A stretch of DNA of 64,000 nucleotides from Streptomyces gobiensis. Lineage in GTDB: Bacteria > Actinomycetota > Actinomycetes > Streptomycetales > Streptomycetaceae. Both the position numbers and the translations under genes were made by a program. Positions 18,791 to 27,619 of this stretch are shown here, in pieces (within the stretch, counting starts at the first letter, position 1; each line of letters opens with the position of its first letter). Location of the stretch: assembly GCF_021216675.1 (NCBI RefSeq), contig NZ_CP086120.1, positions 558,001 to 622,000 of the forward strand, read 5' to 3'. The notes under the pieces are model-generated. The model did not search any database and was not told the DNA's origin. It saw nothing but the letters and a program-made list of their open reading frames with translations.

Positions 18791-18900
18791 CGGCGCCGGC
18801 GGAGCAGCCCCGTGCCGAGCGTCGCCGGCCCTGGCGGTGTCCGCTCACCCGCGCGTAAATCGCTCCGCCGTGCTACGAGCCGGATGGCAGACTGCGGTCC

Positions 18901-20199
18901 GTGACCGACACCGCCGATGCCAATGCCGATGCCGCCATATCCACCGCGCCGCCCAATGTGCCGCCCAATGTGCCGGCCATCCGCCGCCGGGCCAACGCCA
19001 TACTCATCGCCAGTCAGATCCTCGGCGGCCTCGGCGTAGCGACCGCCCTCGCGCTGGCCGCCGTGCTGGCCGAGGAAGTCAGCGGCTCCAGGGCACTCTC
19101 CGGTCTCGCCACCACCTCCTCGGTCATCGGCACCGCGCTGCTCTCCTTGCCGCTCGCCTCGCTGATGGGCGCGCGCGGGCGGCGCGCGGGACTCACCCTC
19201 GCCTACCTGATCGCCGCGGCGGGCGGCACCCTCGTGGTGGTCGCCGCCACGCTCGGAAACTTCCCGCTGCTCCTCATCGGCATGGCCGCCTTCGGCGCGG
19301 GCAACTCCGCCAATCTCCAGGCCCGCTTCGCCGCGGCCGACCTGGCCGAGCCACAGCGGCGCGGCCGGGCCATCGCCCTGGTCGTGTGGGCCACCACCAT
19401 CGGGGCCGTCGTCGGGCCGAACATCTCCGCTCCGGCCGGCCACGGCGCCAGCGGCCTGGGCATGCCCCAGGCCGCCGGTCCCTTCCTGCTCGCCACGGTC
19501 GTCTTTCTGGTCTCGGCCGTCCTGGTCTGGGCGCTACTGCGGCCCGATCCGCTGCTGACCGCCCGTGCGATCGCCAGTGCCGGGCCGGATGGTCAGCAGT
19601 CGCCGGAGGACCGTTCGCTGCGCGCGGGTCTGGCCGCCGTCGCCGCCTCTCCCCGCGCCCGGCTCGCTCTGGTGACCATCGCCGGCTCGCACACCGCGAT
19701 GGTTTCGGTCATGGTGATGACCCCGGTCGACCTACGGCACCACGGCGCCGGTATCGAGCTGATCGGTCTGGTCATCAGCGGCCATATCGCGGGCATGTAC
19801 GCCTTCTCCCCGCTGATGGGCTGGCTCGCGGACCGTATCGGCCGACTCTCCGTCATCTGCTTCGCCCTCGCCCTGCTGGCCTGCGCGACCCTGCTCGCGG
19901 GCACCGCCGGTCCCAGCCATACGCAGAGCGCCGCGGGTCTCTTTCTGCTGGGCCTGGGCTGGTCGGCCGGGCTGGTCTCCGGCTCCGCGCTGCTCACCGA
20001 CTCGGTCCCGCAGGCCGCCCGGGCGGCCGTACAGGGGCTGTCGGATCTCTCCATGAACGCCGCGGCCGGTGCGGGCGGTGCGCTGGCCGGACTGGTGGTC
20101 GCCCAGGCGGGCTACGGCTGGCTCAACGCCATGAGCGCCGCCCTGCTCCTCCCGGTCGCCGCCCTCGCGCTCTTCGGCCGCGTCCGTACCCGGTCCTAG
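18901..20199 (+). CDS. MFS transporter
   Basis: 432 residues from GTG at 18901. There are about twelve predicted transmembrane helices in two groups of six separated by a hydrophilic loop near residues 215-245. The motif between helices 2 and 3 (MGARGRRAGLTLAY) and its repeat between 8 and 9 (GWLADRIGRLSVI) are the major-facilitator signature. The N-terminus carries two short direct repeats (NADADA, PPNV twice). The substrate cannot be inferred; layout is that of the drug/sugar exporter-like branch. An 11-bp stem follows the gene. Confidence 0.92.
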   Translation: MTDTADANADAAISTAPPNVPPNVPAIRRRANAILIASQILGGLGVATALALAAVLAEEVSGSRALSGLATTSSVIGTALLSLPLASLMGARGRRAGLTLAYLIAAAGGTLVVVAATLGNFPLLLIGMAAFGAGNSANLQARFAAADLAEPQRRGRAIALVVWATTIGAVVGPNISAPAGHGASGLGMPQAAGPFLLATVVFLVSAVLVWALLRPDPLLTARAIASAGPDGQQSPEDRSLRAGLAAVAASPRARLALVTIAGSHTAMVSVMVMTPVDLRHHGAGIELIGLVISGHIAGMYAFSPLMGWLADRIGRLSVICFALALLACATLLAGTAGPSHTQSAAGLFLLGLGWSAGLVSGSALLTDSVPQAARAAVQGLSDLSMNAAAGAGGALAGLVVAQAGYGWLNAMSAALLLPVAALALFGRVRTRS

Positions 20200-20219
20200 C
20201 ACCGCCGTCGAGGGTTGCC

Positions 20220-20266
20220 CGGCCGAGGCACGGTCTGAGCCCCGCTTCCCCTTCATGCCTCGGCCG
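20220..20266. terminator. 11-bp inverted repeat after the MFS gene
   Basis: CGGCCGAGGCA (20220-20230) pairs perfectly with TGCCTCGGCCG (20256-20266) around a 25-base loop, 20 bp after the stop at 20199. It is probably the MFS transporter terminator. Confidence 0.6.
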
Positions 20267-20327
20267 TGATGGCATATCCCAGAGGTATCCCAGCCGACTA
20301 CAGCAACTACCGTGAAGGACAACGGAC

Positions 20328-21299
20328 ATGACCACTGAGCTCACCCGCCGCCGGGCCCTGGGATTAGCGGCGGGGGCCACCGCCGCCCTGGCTGCCGCGA
20401 CGGCGACCGGGGGCGGGACCGCGGCAGCGGCGCCCGCCAGCGACTGGCCCGATACGATCCGCCTCCCGGACGGCTTCCGCCCGGAAGGCATCACCATTGG
20501 CCGCGCCCCGTATGCCTACTTCGGCTCGCTGGCCGACGGCTCCCTCTACCGGGCCGAGTTGCGCACCGGCCTCGGCCGGATCATCTCCGAGGGCCCCGGC
20601 ACCGAGTCGGTCGGCCTCAAGATCGACGCCTACGGGCGGCTCTTCGTGTGCGGCGGCCCGGCGGGCGACGCCCGGATCGTGGATGCCCGCAGCGGCACCG
20701 TCCTGGCTTCGTACGCCTTCGCGGAACCGGGAGGGGGCTTCGTCAACGATGTCGTACTCACCCCCGACATGGCCTGGTTCACCGATTCCTTCAACGCCGT
20801 GCTCTACGGCCTCCCCCTCGGCCGCCCTTCGCTCCCCGGCCCTGCGGACGTGGTCCGTCTCCCGCTGACCGGCGACTGGCCGCAGGACCCCGGCCCGGAG
20901 GTCTTCAACGCCAACGGCATCTGCACCACCCCCGACGGCGATGCCCTGCTGGTGGTGCAGATGAACAGCGGCGAGCTGCACCGCGTCGACCCGCGCACCG
21001 GCCGCACCACCCGGGCCGACCTCGGGGACGCGGCGCCGCTGAGCAATGGCGATGGTCTGCTGATCCTTGGCCGCACCCTCTATGTGGTGCAGCAACGGCA
21101 GCACGCCATGGATGTCTTCCACCTCGACCGCACCGGCCATACGGGCACCTTTGTGACCCGGGTGACCGACGACCGCTTCGATGTGCCGACCACCGTGGCT
21201 GTCTACCGTGACCGGCTCTATCTTCCCAATGCCCGCTTCACCACCGAGCCGACGCCCCAGACGTCCTACTCGGCGGTGTCCGTTCCCCTCCCCGTCTAG
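20328..21299 (+). CDS. Tat-exported beta-propeller (SMP-30/gluconolactonase-like) protein
   Basis: 323 residues with a Tat leader (LTRRRALGLAAG, then an Ala-rich run to ~residue 40). The mature protein shows repeated four-strand blade motifs with conserved acidic/Asn positions (GLKIDAYGRLFV, NDVVLTPDMAWFTDS, NANGICTTPDGDALLVV, NGDGLLILGRTLYVV), the pattern of SMP-30/YWTD-type propellers. Close relatives in Streptomyces are often labelled superoxide dismutase, which the sequence does not support. Codon 13 is TTA (20364-20366), implying bldA-dependent translation. The stop shares a CTAG with the stop of the convergent PIG-L gene. Confidence 0.83.
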   Translation: MTTELTRRRALGLAAGATAALAAATATGGGTAAAAPASDWPDTIRLPDGFRPEGITIGRAPYAYFGSLADGSLYRAELRTGLGRIISEGPGTESVGLKIDAYGRLFVCGGPAGDARIVDARSGTVLASYAFAEPGGGFVNDVVLTPDMAWFTDSFNAVLYGLPLGRPSLPGPADVVRLPLTGDWPQDPGPEVFNANGICTTPDGDALLVVQMNSGELHRVDPRTGRTTRADLGDAAPLSNGDGLLILGRTLYVVQQRQHAMDVFHLDRTGHTGTFVTRVTDDRFDVPTTVAVYRDRLYLPNARFTTEPTPQTSYSAVSVPLPV

Positions 21300-22042
21300 C
21301 GGGGATAGAGCCGGAAGGCGACCGCCGGACGCCCGCCGGTGCGTTCGGCGATGCTGTCCATGATCTGGGTGTGGACAGAGCGGGCGTACTCGGCGGGCTC
21401 CTGGTCGCTGAGCGCGGTCAGATACGCGCGGTGCTCAGCCAGGGAGGCAACCGCCCGCTCCATGTCCGCCTCGCCGACCTCCTGCATATGGGTCGGCTCC
21501 GAGGCCCCGGCTGACGCCACCCAGCGCACCCCGCCCCAGGGTTCGAGGCCGCCTTCCCCTTCCTTCGCCAGCTGCTCGGTGAAGATCCACCGATTCCCGG
21601 CATCCCCGGTCGCGTCCAGCACCGCCCGCCCGACCGCCCGGTGATCCGGGGTGTTCCAGTAGCCCGGGCCCCAGGTCTCCTCGTGGTTGAGGGTGACGAT
21701 CAGCTCCGGGCGGTACCGGCGGATCGCCGCCGCAAGATCCCGGCGCAGCGCGATGCCCTCCTCGATCACCCCGTCCCGGTGGTCCAGGAACTCCACTGCC
21801 TCCACCCCGACCACCGCCGCGCTGGCCAGCTGCTCAGCTTCCCGCACCCGGGCGGCCTCGGCCGGTTCCATGGTGTCGATCCCGGCCTCGCCGCGGGTCA
21901 CCAGCAGATAGGCGATCTCCTTCCCGGCCTCCCCCCACCGTGCGATGGCCGCCGCCGCGCCATACTCCAGATCGTCCGGGTGCGCCACGATGGCCAGAGC
22001 CCGCTGCCAGTCCAGCGGCATGGCTGCCAGTTCTTCCGCCAC
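21296..22042 (-). CDS. PIG-L family deacetylase
   Basis: 248 residues from GTG at 22042, with AAGGAGAGG upstream. The PIG-L metal site is present: AHPDDLEYG (His-Pro-Asp-Asp) near residue 20 and the downstream HRAVGRAVLDA with conserved His. The conserved RGEAGID segment follows the first motif. Family members are zinc deacetylases acting on N-acetylglucosaminyl substrates, including mycothiol biosynthesis and conjugate amidase; which substrate applies here is unclear. Its TAG overlaps the TAG of the convergent propeller gene on the CTAG at 21296-21299. Confidence 0.93.
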   Translation of the reverse strand: MAEELAAMPLDWQRALAIVAHPDDLEYGAAAAIARWGEAGKEIAYLLVTRGEAGIDTMEPAEAARVREAEQLASAAVVGVEAVEFLDHRDGVIEEGIALRRDLAAAIRRYRPELIVTLNHEETWGPGYWNTPDHRAVGRAVLDATGDAGNRWIFTEQLAKEGEGGLEPWGGVRWVASAGASEPTHMQEVGEADMERAVASLAEHRAYLTALSDQEPAEYARSVHTQIMDSIAERTGGRPAVAFRLYPR

Positions 22043-22120
22043 TAGGGCCTCTCCTTCTTCGGGTCTTGGTCGCGCCGGACACCAGAACCGATCCTCACAC
22101 AGCACTCTGACAGCAGCGCT

Positions 22121-22144
22121 CCAAGGAAGACACCAAGGAAGACA
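22121..22144. repeat. Two tandem copies of CCAAGGAAGACA
   Basis: Perfect 12-bp direct repeat at 22121-22132 and 22133-22144 in the leader of the methyltransferase gene that starts at 22176, within the divergent gap to the PIG-L gene. Function unknown. Confidence 0.7.
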
Positions 22145-22175
22145 CCGACACAGAGCACCAACGAAAGGCACTCCG

Positions 22176-22952
22176 ATGTCCCGACTCGCGCTGTCCAACC
22201 GGGCCTCACTCGCCTACCAGCTCCGCTACGCCGTACGCCATCCGGGTCGTATCGGACCGTACTTCCGCCGGCTCTACCGCGACTGGCGGCTGCGGCGCCA
22301 GACCGGGGACAACCATGTGTCGTACTACCGCGCGGTGATGAAGCACGACACCGCCAAGAGTCCGGAGTCCGCCGTCGGCAGCGCCACCCATGACCGCTGG
22401 CTGGCGCTGGGGCAGATGCAGTTCGACTATCTCGTCAAGCACGGTCTCACCCCCGATGACCGGATGCTGGAGATCGGGTGCGGCAATCTCCGTGCGGGCC
22501 GGCTCTTCATCGATTACCTCAACACGGACCACTACTACGGCATCGACATCTCCCCCGAGATCCTGCTCGCCGCCCAGGAGACCCTGGTCAGCCATGACCT
22601 TCAGGGCAAGCTTCCGCATCTGACCCTGGTCGACGATCTGCGCCTGGCCCATCTCCCGGAACATCACTTCACGGTGGTGCACGCGCACAGTGTTTTCTCG
22701 CACTCTCCGATCACGGTCATCGAGGAGTGCCTGAAGCATGTGGGCCGGGTCCTCGCGCCCGGTGGTTTCTTCGACTTCACGTACAACCGCACCGATGGCG
22801 ACGAGCACCATGTGCTGCGTGAGGACTTCTACTACCGCACCGACACACTGCTCGCCCTGGCCAAGGCGAATGGTCTGGCGGCCCGGGCGATGACCGACTG
22901 GGACGAGCTACCCCACAAACAGTCCAAGATCCGGGTCGCCCACCCCGACTAG
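22176..22952 (+). CDS. SAM-dependent methyltransferase (class I)
   Basis: 258 residues from ATG at 22176. The Rossmann core is visible: motif I LEIGCGNLRAGR (~residue 95), the acidic end of strand 2 (YGIDISPE), motif post-I/II VDDLRLAHL, and VGRVLAPGGFFDFTYN with the methyltransferase motif-III glycine. The first ~60 residues are basic and Tyr/Arg-rich without a signal peptide. It is cytoplasmic. Its substrate is unknown, and the neighbours give no pathway clue. Confidence 0.88.
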   Translation: MSRLALSNRASLAYQLRYAVRHPGRIGPYFRRLYRDWRLRRQTGDNHVSYYRAVMKHDTAKSPESAVGSATHDRWLALGQMQFDYLVKHGLTPDDRMLEIGCGNLRAGRLFIDYLNTDHYYGIDISPEILLAAQETLVSHDLQGKLPHLTLVDDLRLAHLPEHHFTVVHAHSVFSHSPITVIEECLKHVGRVLAPGGFFDFTYNRTDGDEHHVLREDFYYRTDTLLALAKANGLAARAMTDWDELPHKQSKIRVAHPD

Positions 22953-23557
22953 ACCCCTTTCTCGCACGACGTCCTCGCGCCGCTCGGTGCCGGGGCACCT
23001 CCCCCGCTTCGGCCTCCCCCTAGCCCTGGCGGGCTGGGAGGTGCCGCCAGCGCCGGACTCCGTCCGTCGGTGCTGGCTGAGCGGCGCTGTCGGGTGGCGG
23101 TGGGGTTCCCCAAATCCCGCCCCTCCCCGTAACCGGGGCTCCACCCCGGGCCCCGTTGTTCCGGCGTGGGGGGCTGCCTGTGGGCAGCCCCGGACGTGCC
23201 CCACCCGTTCCCGGCTGTACCACCATGCGGCTCCGCCGGGGTAGGGGCTCATGCCCCGGGCCCCGGCCCCGGCCCCCGGTGAGGGCCTCCCCTGTCCCGC
23301 CCCTTCCCGTAACCGGGGCTCCGTCCCGGCCCCGTTGTTCCGGCGTGGGTCGGCACGAGCGCTCACCACACCGTGGGGCCCGGGGCGCAGCCCCCGGTTT
23401 CGGGAAGGGGCGGGGTCGGGGAACAACCCGCCCTCACCCTGACGGCCGTATGGCCTGCTCCGTTCTCGTGATACGCCCGGCATTGCGCCAAGGATCCGCA
23501 CCATGCCGCACGCATTAGTGGGCTTATCTACTAATCCCACGTACGGAGCGCGGACCC
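22953..23557. other. 605-bp non-coding gap rich in GC repeats
   Basis: No ORF here has credible codon bias or a match to a known family. The stretch is dominated by two direct copies and one inverted copy of a ~55-bp GC-rich element (separate entry). The final ~100 bp (from about 23450) is more balanced and probably contains the promoter of the CapA-like gene, with a GGAG at 23544-23547 before its TTG start. Confidence 0.7.
23116..23415. repeat. Streptomyces-type intergenic GC element: two direct copies, one inverted
   Basis: Copies at 23116-23170 and 23296-23349 share CCCGTAACCGGGGCTCC and CCCCGTTGTTCCGGCGTGGG with few differences. A partial inverted copy lies at about 23375-23415 (GGGGCGCAGCCCCCGG then TTTCGGGAAGGGGCGGG). 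The inverted and direct copies can fold on each other. Similar cloverleaf-like elements are scattered through Streptomyces intergenic DNA, where they may act as terminators or simply spread. Confidence 0.75.
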
Positions 23558-24736
23558 TTGGCACAGCACACACGCTATGGAGCAGCGCTGCTTGCCGCCG
23601 CGCTGCTGACCACGGTCACCGGCTGCGGCGGCAGCTCGCCGGAAGACCCGGCCACCGAGCAGGGCGCCCCCAAGCGCGGCACCCCGGTGGCCAGGGCCGC
23701 GCCCGCCAAGGGATTCACCCTGGTGGCCACCGGCGACATCCTCCCGCATGACTCGATCATCCAGCAGGCGCGAGCCGACGCGGGCGGCGGCGACAGCTAT
23801 GACTTCCGGCGGATGCTCGCTGGGGCGAAACCAGTCGTCTCCAAGGCCGATCTGGCGATCTGCCATATGGAGACGGTGTACGGCCCCGACGGCGGCCCCT
23901 TCACCGGCTACCCGGCCTTCAAAACCCCGCCGCATATCGCCCAGGCGATCAAGGACACCGGCTACCACTCCTGCTCCACCGCCTCCAACCACACCCTGGA
24001 CGCCGGGGCCGCCGGAGTGAGCCGCACTCTGAGCGCCATGGACAAGGCGGGCCTGAAGCATGCGGGCTCGGCCCGCTCCGCGGCCGAGCGGACCAGACCG
24101 GCCATGCTGGAGGCGGGCGACGCCCAGGTCGCCCAGCTCGCCTACACCTACGGCACCAACGGCATCCCCGTCGCGGCGGACAAGCCCTGGATCGTCAATC
24201 TCATCGACCCGGACCAGATCATCAAGGACGCCCGCGCCGCCCGCCGCGCCGGGGCCGATGTGGTTGTGGTCAGCATGCACTGGGGCACCGAGTGGCAGGA
24301 GGCACCGAACCGTCAGCAGCTGAAGGTGGCCCGGGAGCTCACCGCCGCGCGGACCGACGGCCGCCGCGATATCGATCTGATCCTGGGCACCCATGCCCAT
24401 GTGCCGCAGGCCTACGAGAAGGTCAACGGCACCTGGGTCGTCTACGGCATGGGCGACCAGATCGCCGGGGTGATGAATGACCCACGGGGCAGCATGGGCT
24501 CAGCCGTCCGCTTCACCTTCGCCCCGCCCGCCCGGGACGACGAGGCATGGACAGTACGGAAGGCGGAGTTCATCCCACATCTGATGGCCAGCAGCCCCCG
24601 CTTCGACCTGGTCAACCTCCCCCGGGCGCTTGCCGACAACCCCGACCGCGCCGAGTACGTCCGTGCGCGCGACACCATCCGCAATGCCGTCCTGAGCCGG
24701 GGCGCGGCGAAGGACGGCCTGACGATGGGCCGATGA
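23558..24736 (+). CDS. CapA family lipoprotein (poly-gamma-glutamate capsule-type metallophosphatase)
   Basis: 392 residues from TTG at 23558. The N-terminus is a lipoprotein signal with lipobox TVTGC, so it is anchored outside the membrane. The CapA fold is marked by LVATGDILPHD (metal site), the conserved NHTLDAGAAG, VVVSMHWGTEW and GTHAHVPQ with the C-terminal metal His residues. CapA homologues are calcineurin-like phosphoesterases linked to poly-gamma-glutamate, though capB/capC are absent nearby, so the true substrate is open. Confidence 0.92.
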   Translation: MAQHTRYGAALLAAALLTTVTGCGGSSPEDPATEQGAPKRGTPVARAAPAKGFTLVATGDILPHDSIIQQARADAGGGDSYDFRRMLAGAKPVVSKADLAICHMETVYGPDGGPFTGYPAFKTPPHIAQAIKDTGYHSCSTASNHTLDAGAAGVSRTLSAMDKAGLKHAGSARSAAERTRPAMLEAGDAQVAQLAYTYGTNGIPVAADKPWIVNLIDPDQIIKDARAARRAGADVVVVSMHWGTEWQEAPNRQQLKVARELTAARTDGRRDIDLILGTHAHVPQAYEKVNGTWVVYGMGDQIAGVMNDPRGSMGSAVRFTFAPPARDDEAWTVRKAEFIPHLMASSPRFDLVNLPRALADNPDRAEYVRARDTIRNAVLSRGAAKDGLTMGR

Positions 24737-24802
24737 CGACCGCCGCGATGAGCGCCAACGCGAAGAACAGCGGCCCGGAAGTGCCGCCCCTTCAAGCGAC
24801 GC

Positions 24803-25303
24803 TCACCGCCAGCCGTAGCGCTGCTGCAAGCGGTGTACGACCTGCCCGAAGCGCGCCCGGTCCAGCGCGCACGCCTCACGCCGCATGCCCGCGGGGTGGA
24901 CCCGCAGCACCCGGTCGAGGTCGACCCAGGACTCCCGGCCCTGCCGGTCCCATGGCCCGCTGCCGATCGCGACCCACTCATGGTCGTTGTCCCGGCGCTG
25001 GCTCGTCAGCTGGACGGCCAGCAGGGTGTCTCCGGCCTCCCGGGCGACTACCAGCACCGGCCGGTCCTTGCCCCGCCCGTCGTTCTCCTCATAGGGCACC
25101 CAGGTCCAGACGATCTCCCCAGGGTCCGGTTCGCCGTCCGGATCGGGCTGATATGTGGTGTGTACGCCGCTTATCTGATGGGGCAGCGCCTCTGCTGTCG
25201 CACCCGGCCCACCGCGGCCAGGAGTGTCAACTGCCGTATCGCTCTCTTCGTTTCGCAAGGTCACAGGCCATACCGTACTGGCTCTCTGCGATCTGGCCGC
25301 CAT
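24803..25303 (-). CDS. PemK/MazF-type protein
   Basis: 166 residues from ATG at 25303. The C-terminal ~110 residues show the PemK/MazF fold signature: GEIVWTWVPYEENDGRGKDRPVLVV with the conserved GRGKDRPVLV, then LLAVQLTSQ and a basic tail. The ~50-residue N-terminal extension is unusual for a toxin. No antitoxin-sized partner adjoins it, so a toxin role is uncertain; solitary PemK-like proteins of this kind are common in Streptomyces chromosomes. Confidence 0.85.
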   Translation of the reverse strand: MAARSQRASTVWPVTLRNEESDTAVDTPGRGGPGATAEALPHQISGVHTTYQPDPDGEPDPGEIVWTWVPYEENDGRGKDRPVLVVAREAGDTLLAVQLTSQRRDNDHEWVAIGSGPWDRQGRESWVDLDRVLRVHPAGMRREACALDRARFGQVVHRLQQRYGWR

Positions 25304-25396
25304 GCCGTCCCGCCGATGCGTATCGCCCGGAGCTCACGGCTGACCACAGCCAACGAACACCAGGCGATACACACAACTCACACCGGCCTACGGCCC

Positions 25397-26215
25397 CTAC
25401 CGACGACGCCCCACAAGGTGGTATCCGCCCACACCCGCCAGGGCGGCGAGCACTCCGCCGCCGGCGGTCCACAGGATGCGGTCGGACCACCAGCCGCCCA
25501 TCCAGCCGCTGTCCGGTTCGGTGAGGGCCACCGTACGGACCTTGTCGCTCTCCTCGCTGTCCTCCTCGCTGCCCTTCGGGCTGCTCTGCTCGCCGGTCGA
25601 GCCAGGCTGGGCGGCCGGAAGCAGCGGAGCCGCGAGCTCCCCGCCTCCCCTGCGCGCCCCACTGCCGTTCGCGGCGTTGACCTCCACCTCGGCCCGTACC
25701 GGCAGCCCCAGATCCTTGTCCGGCAGCTTGACGGCGGTCAGCCGCAGGTAATACGCCCCGGGCAGCGGGTCATTGGACCAGGTGTCCGCCCAGGGCTGCA
25801 CCGCAGGAAGCGTGCAGCTGAGCGTCAGGGTCTCGGCGTCCTGGGACGCCGTCTTCGTCTGTCTCCCGGACGCACAGGCCTGCCGCCGCAGCAGCCCGTC
25901 GTAGACGTCCACCTGCCAGGTGACGGAGCCACTGCGGGTCGCGGTCTCCGGCAGCGTCACGGTCGCCTTCACCTTCGGCGCCTGCCCGGCCCCGGCGGGA
26001 AAGACCCAGTACAAGTAGTCTCCCGTGGAGGCGACCGCCTGAGCCTTCTGCCCCTGCTCCATGGCGGTCGCGGTACGGAAGCTCGTACCAGCCTCGGCAG
26101 GCTGGTACGGCTTGGCAGCCTGGGCGTCGCCCTCATCCGCCGCAGCGGTGCCGGCTCCGCCCAGCAGCGCCGTACACGCCACCAGCCCAGCCATCACAAA
26201 GCGTCTCGCGCGCAT
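25397..26215 (-). CDS. Secreted protein partnered with the VWA gene, membrane-anchored
   Basis: 272 residues from ATG at 26215 (MRARRFVMAG), chosen because it overlaps the preceding stop as TGATG and begins a signal peptide ending near AAADEG. The extracellular part (~residues 30-190) is strand-rich with two Cys pairs. A Ser/Glu-rich low-complexity linker and one transmembrane helix (LWTAGGGVLAALAGVGGYHLV) end in RRR. The 1-base overlap with the upstream VWA gene implies translational coupling and joint function at the cell surface. I recognise no known domain. Confidence 0.8.
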   Translation of the reverse strand: MRARRFVMAGLVACTALLGGAGTAAADEGDAQAAKPYQPAEAGTSFRTATAMEQGQKAQAVASTGDYLYWVFPAGAGQAPKVKATVTLPETATRSGSVTWQVDVYDGLLRRQACASGRQTKTASQDAETLTLSCTLPAVQPWADTWSNDPLPGAYYLRLTAVKLPDKDLGLPVRAEVEVNAANGSGARRGGGELAAPLLPAAQPGSTGEQSSPKGSEEDSEESDKVRTVALTEPDSGWMGGWWSDRILWTAGGGVLAALAGVGGYHLVGRRR

Positions 26216-27492
26216 CAGCTCGCCCTCCGTACCGGGTTGCGCAGTCGGCCCAACCAGCCCCACAGCACACCGGCGACCAGGCCGGTTACGGCCAGCAGCA
26301 CCAGCGGCACCCAGCCCCGGGCCAGCCCGAAGGCGGCGACATCGGGCACCGAATCAGGGGCGGCCACCACATCGACGTTCAGCTCCACGGGCAGCCCGGG
26401 GGTGCGCTTGACGGAAGCGGGCGCCGAGAAGGAATGGCTCACCTCCACGCAGACGGTCCGCTCCTCCTCACCGGTCCACGGGTAGCGCAGTCCGGCCGAC
26501 ATCACATCGGTACGGCCATGCCCAGCCCCCGAACCCCGGGCGAGCTCCTGCCCCTTCTCCGTTACCGCCCGCACCAGCACGCCGTAATCCCGGTCAACGG
26601 CCCGGTCCGCGAGCACACTCGCCGAGGCCCGCAGCTCCTGCCCCGGCTCCAGCTCCACCCGGAACCAACCGTGTTCGCCGAACTTCTGCCGGTCGCCGTA
26701 GAGACCCGGCTGAAGCAACGGAGCATCCGCGCACCGGTCCTGGGACCCCTCCACCACGGTCGGGACCACCACCGGCGTATCAACGGAGCGCCGTACCAAC
26801 TGCTGCAGCCGGTCGGACAGCTGCCCGGTGTCCTGCACGGCCGTATAGGTGCCCCCGGTCGCCTCTGCGATACAGCTCAGCTGCTCCCGTACCTTGGCGT
26901 CCGAGGCGAGTCCAAGCGTGTCGACGGTCAGATGCGTCCCGTCAGCGGCGAGCTCACGCGCCACATCACACGGGTCCGGCAGCCCACACGAGTCCTCCCC
27001 GTCGGTGATGAGCACGATCCGGCGCGTCCCGTCACGGTCACCATCACCATGACCATCACCATTACGGAGGTCCTTCACCGCCTGGCGCAGCGCATATCCA
27101 ATGGGTGTCCACCCGGTGGGCCGCAACGTCGCCACCGCGGCCTTGGCCTCGGTCTTGTCCACCTTCCCGACGGGATAGAGCTGCTCACTGTCGACACAGC
27201 CCCGCCTCTTGTCCTCACCCCGGTAGTTGGCCCCGAGGGTCCGGATCCCCAGACGCACCTCATCGGGCACCGCGTCGATGACTTCCTTGAACGCCTGCTG
27301 CGCGGCAGCCATCCGGGACTGCCCGCCCACATCCCGGGCCCGCATCGAGCCGCTGACGTCCAAGACCAACTCCACCTTGGGCGGGGTCTCTTGTTTCACC
27401 GGCTCAGCGGCGGCACTCGTTGGCAGTGCGCCGACCGTGAGGGCGGCGAGCAGCCCGCACAGGACCGCCGCCGACCGTCTTCCTATGATCAT
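26215..27492 (-). CDS. Secreted von Willebrand factor A-domain protein, membrane-anchored
   Basis: 425 residues from ATG at 27492. It has a Sec signal (LLAALTVGALPTSAAA), then a VWA domain at ~residues 35-225 with an intact MIDAS: DVSGSM, a conserved Thr in RPTGWTPIG and ITDGED. A short HGDGDRDG loop insertion is encoded by an imperfect CAT/CCA repeat near 27042-27064. A second strand-rich region precedes a C-terminal helix (WVPLVLLAVTGLVAGVLWGWL) and an Arg-rich tail. It is the first gene of a coupled pair. A cation-dependent binding role outside the membrane is likely. Confidence 0.9.
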   Translation of the reverse strand: MIIGRRSAAVLCGLLAALTVGALPTSAAAEPVKQETPPKVELVLDVSGSMRARDVGGQSRMAAAQQAFKEVIDAVPDEVRLGIRTLGANYRGEDKRRGCVDSEQLYPVGKVDKTEAKAAVATLRPTGWTPIGYALRQAVKDLRNGDGHGDGDRDGTRRIVLITDGEDSCGLPDPCDVARELAADGTHLTVDTLGLASDAKVREQLSCIAEATGGTYTAVQDTGQLSDRLQQLVRRSVDTPVVVPTVVEGSQDRCADAPLLQPGLYGDRQKFGEHGWFRVELEPGQELRASASVLADRAVDRDYGVLVRAVTEKGQELARGSGAGHGRTDVMSAGLRYPWTGEEERTVCVEVSHSFSAPASVKRTPGLPVELNVDVVAAPDSVPDVAAFGLARGWVPLVLLAVTGLVAGVLWGWLGRLRNPVRRAS

Positions 27493-27619
27493 TGGCGGAT
27501 CCTATTGATCACGGCCCACTACGCCAAATGAACCGTGCTGCCGAGGGCGGCAGCAGCGACCTCATCGACTTCTGCATCCCGTCCTCTGGACCTCATGACC
27601 ACCGGCCCACCCGCCCCCC

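Noticed and set aside
22987..23573. Several short ORFs in the GC-repeat gap
   Set aside because: They follow the repeat copies, lack ribosome sites and have Pro/Gly/Arg-only composition.
24833..26485. 550-codon plus-strand frame antisense to the PemK-like and VWA-partner genes
   Set aside because: No recognisable domains, and it crosses several well-supported minus-strand genes.
27042..27064. CAT/CCA repeat resembling a small CRISPR or microsatellite
   Set aside because: It is an in-frame low-complexity loop (HGDGDRDG) of the VWA protein; no spacer structure.
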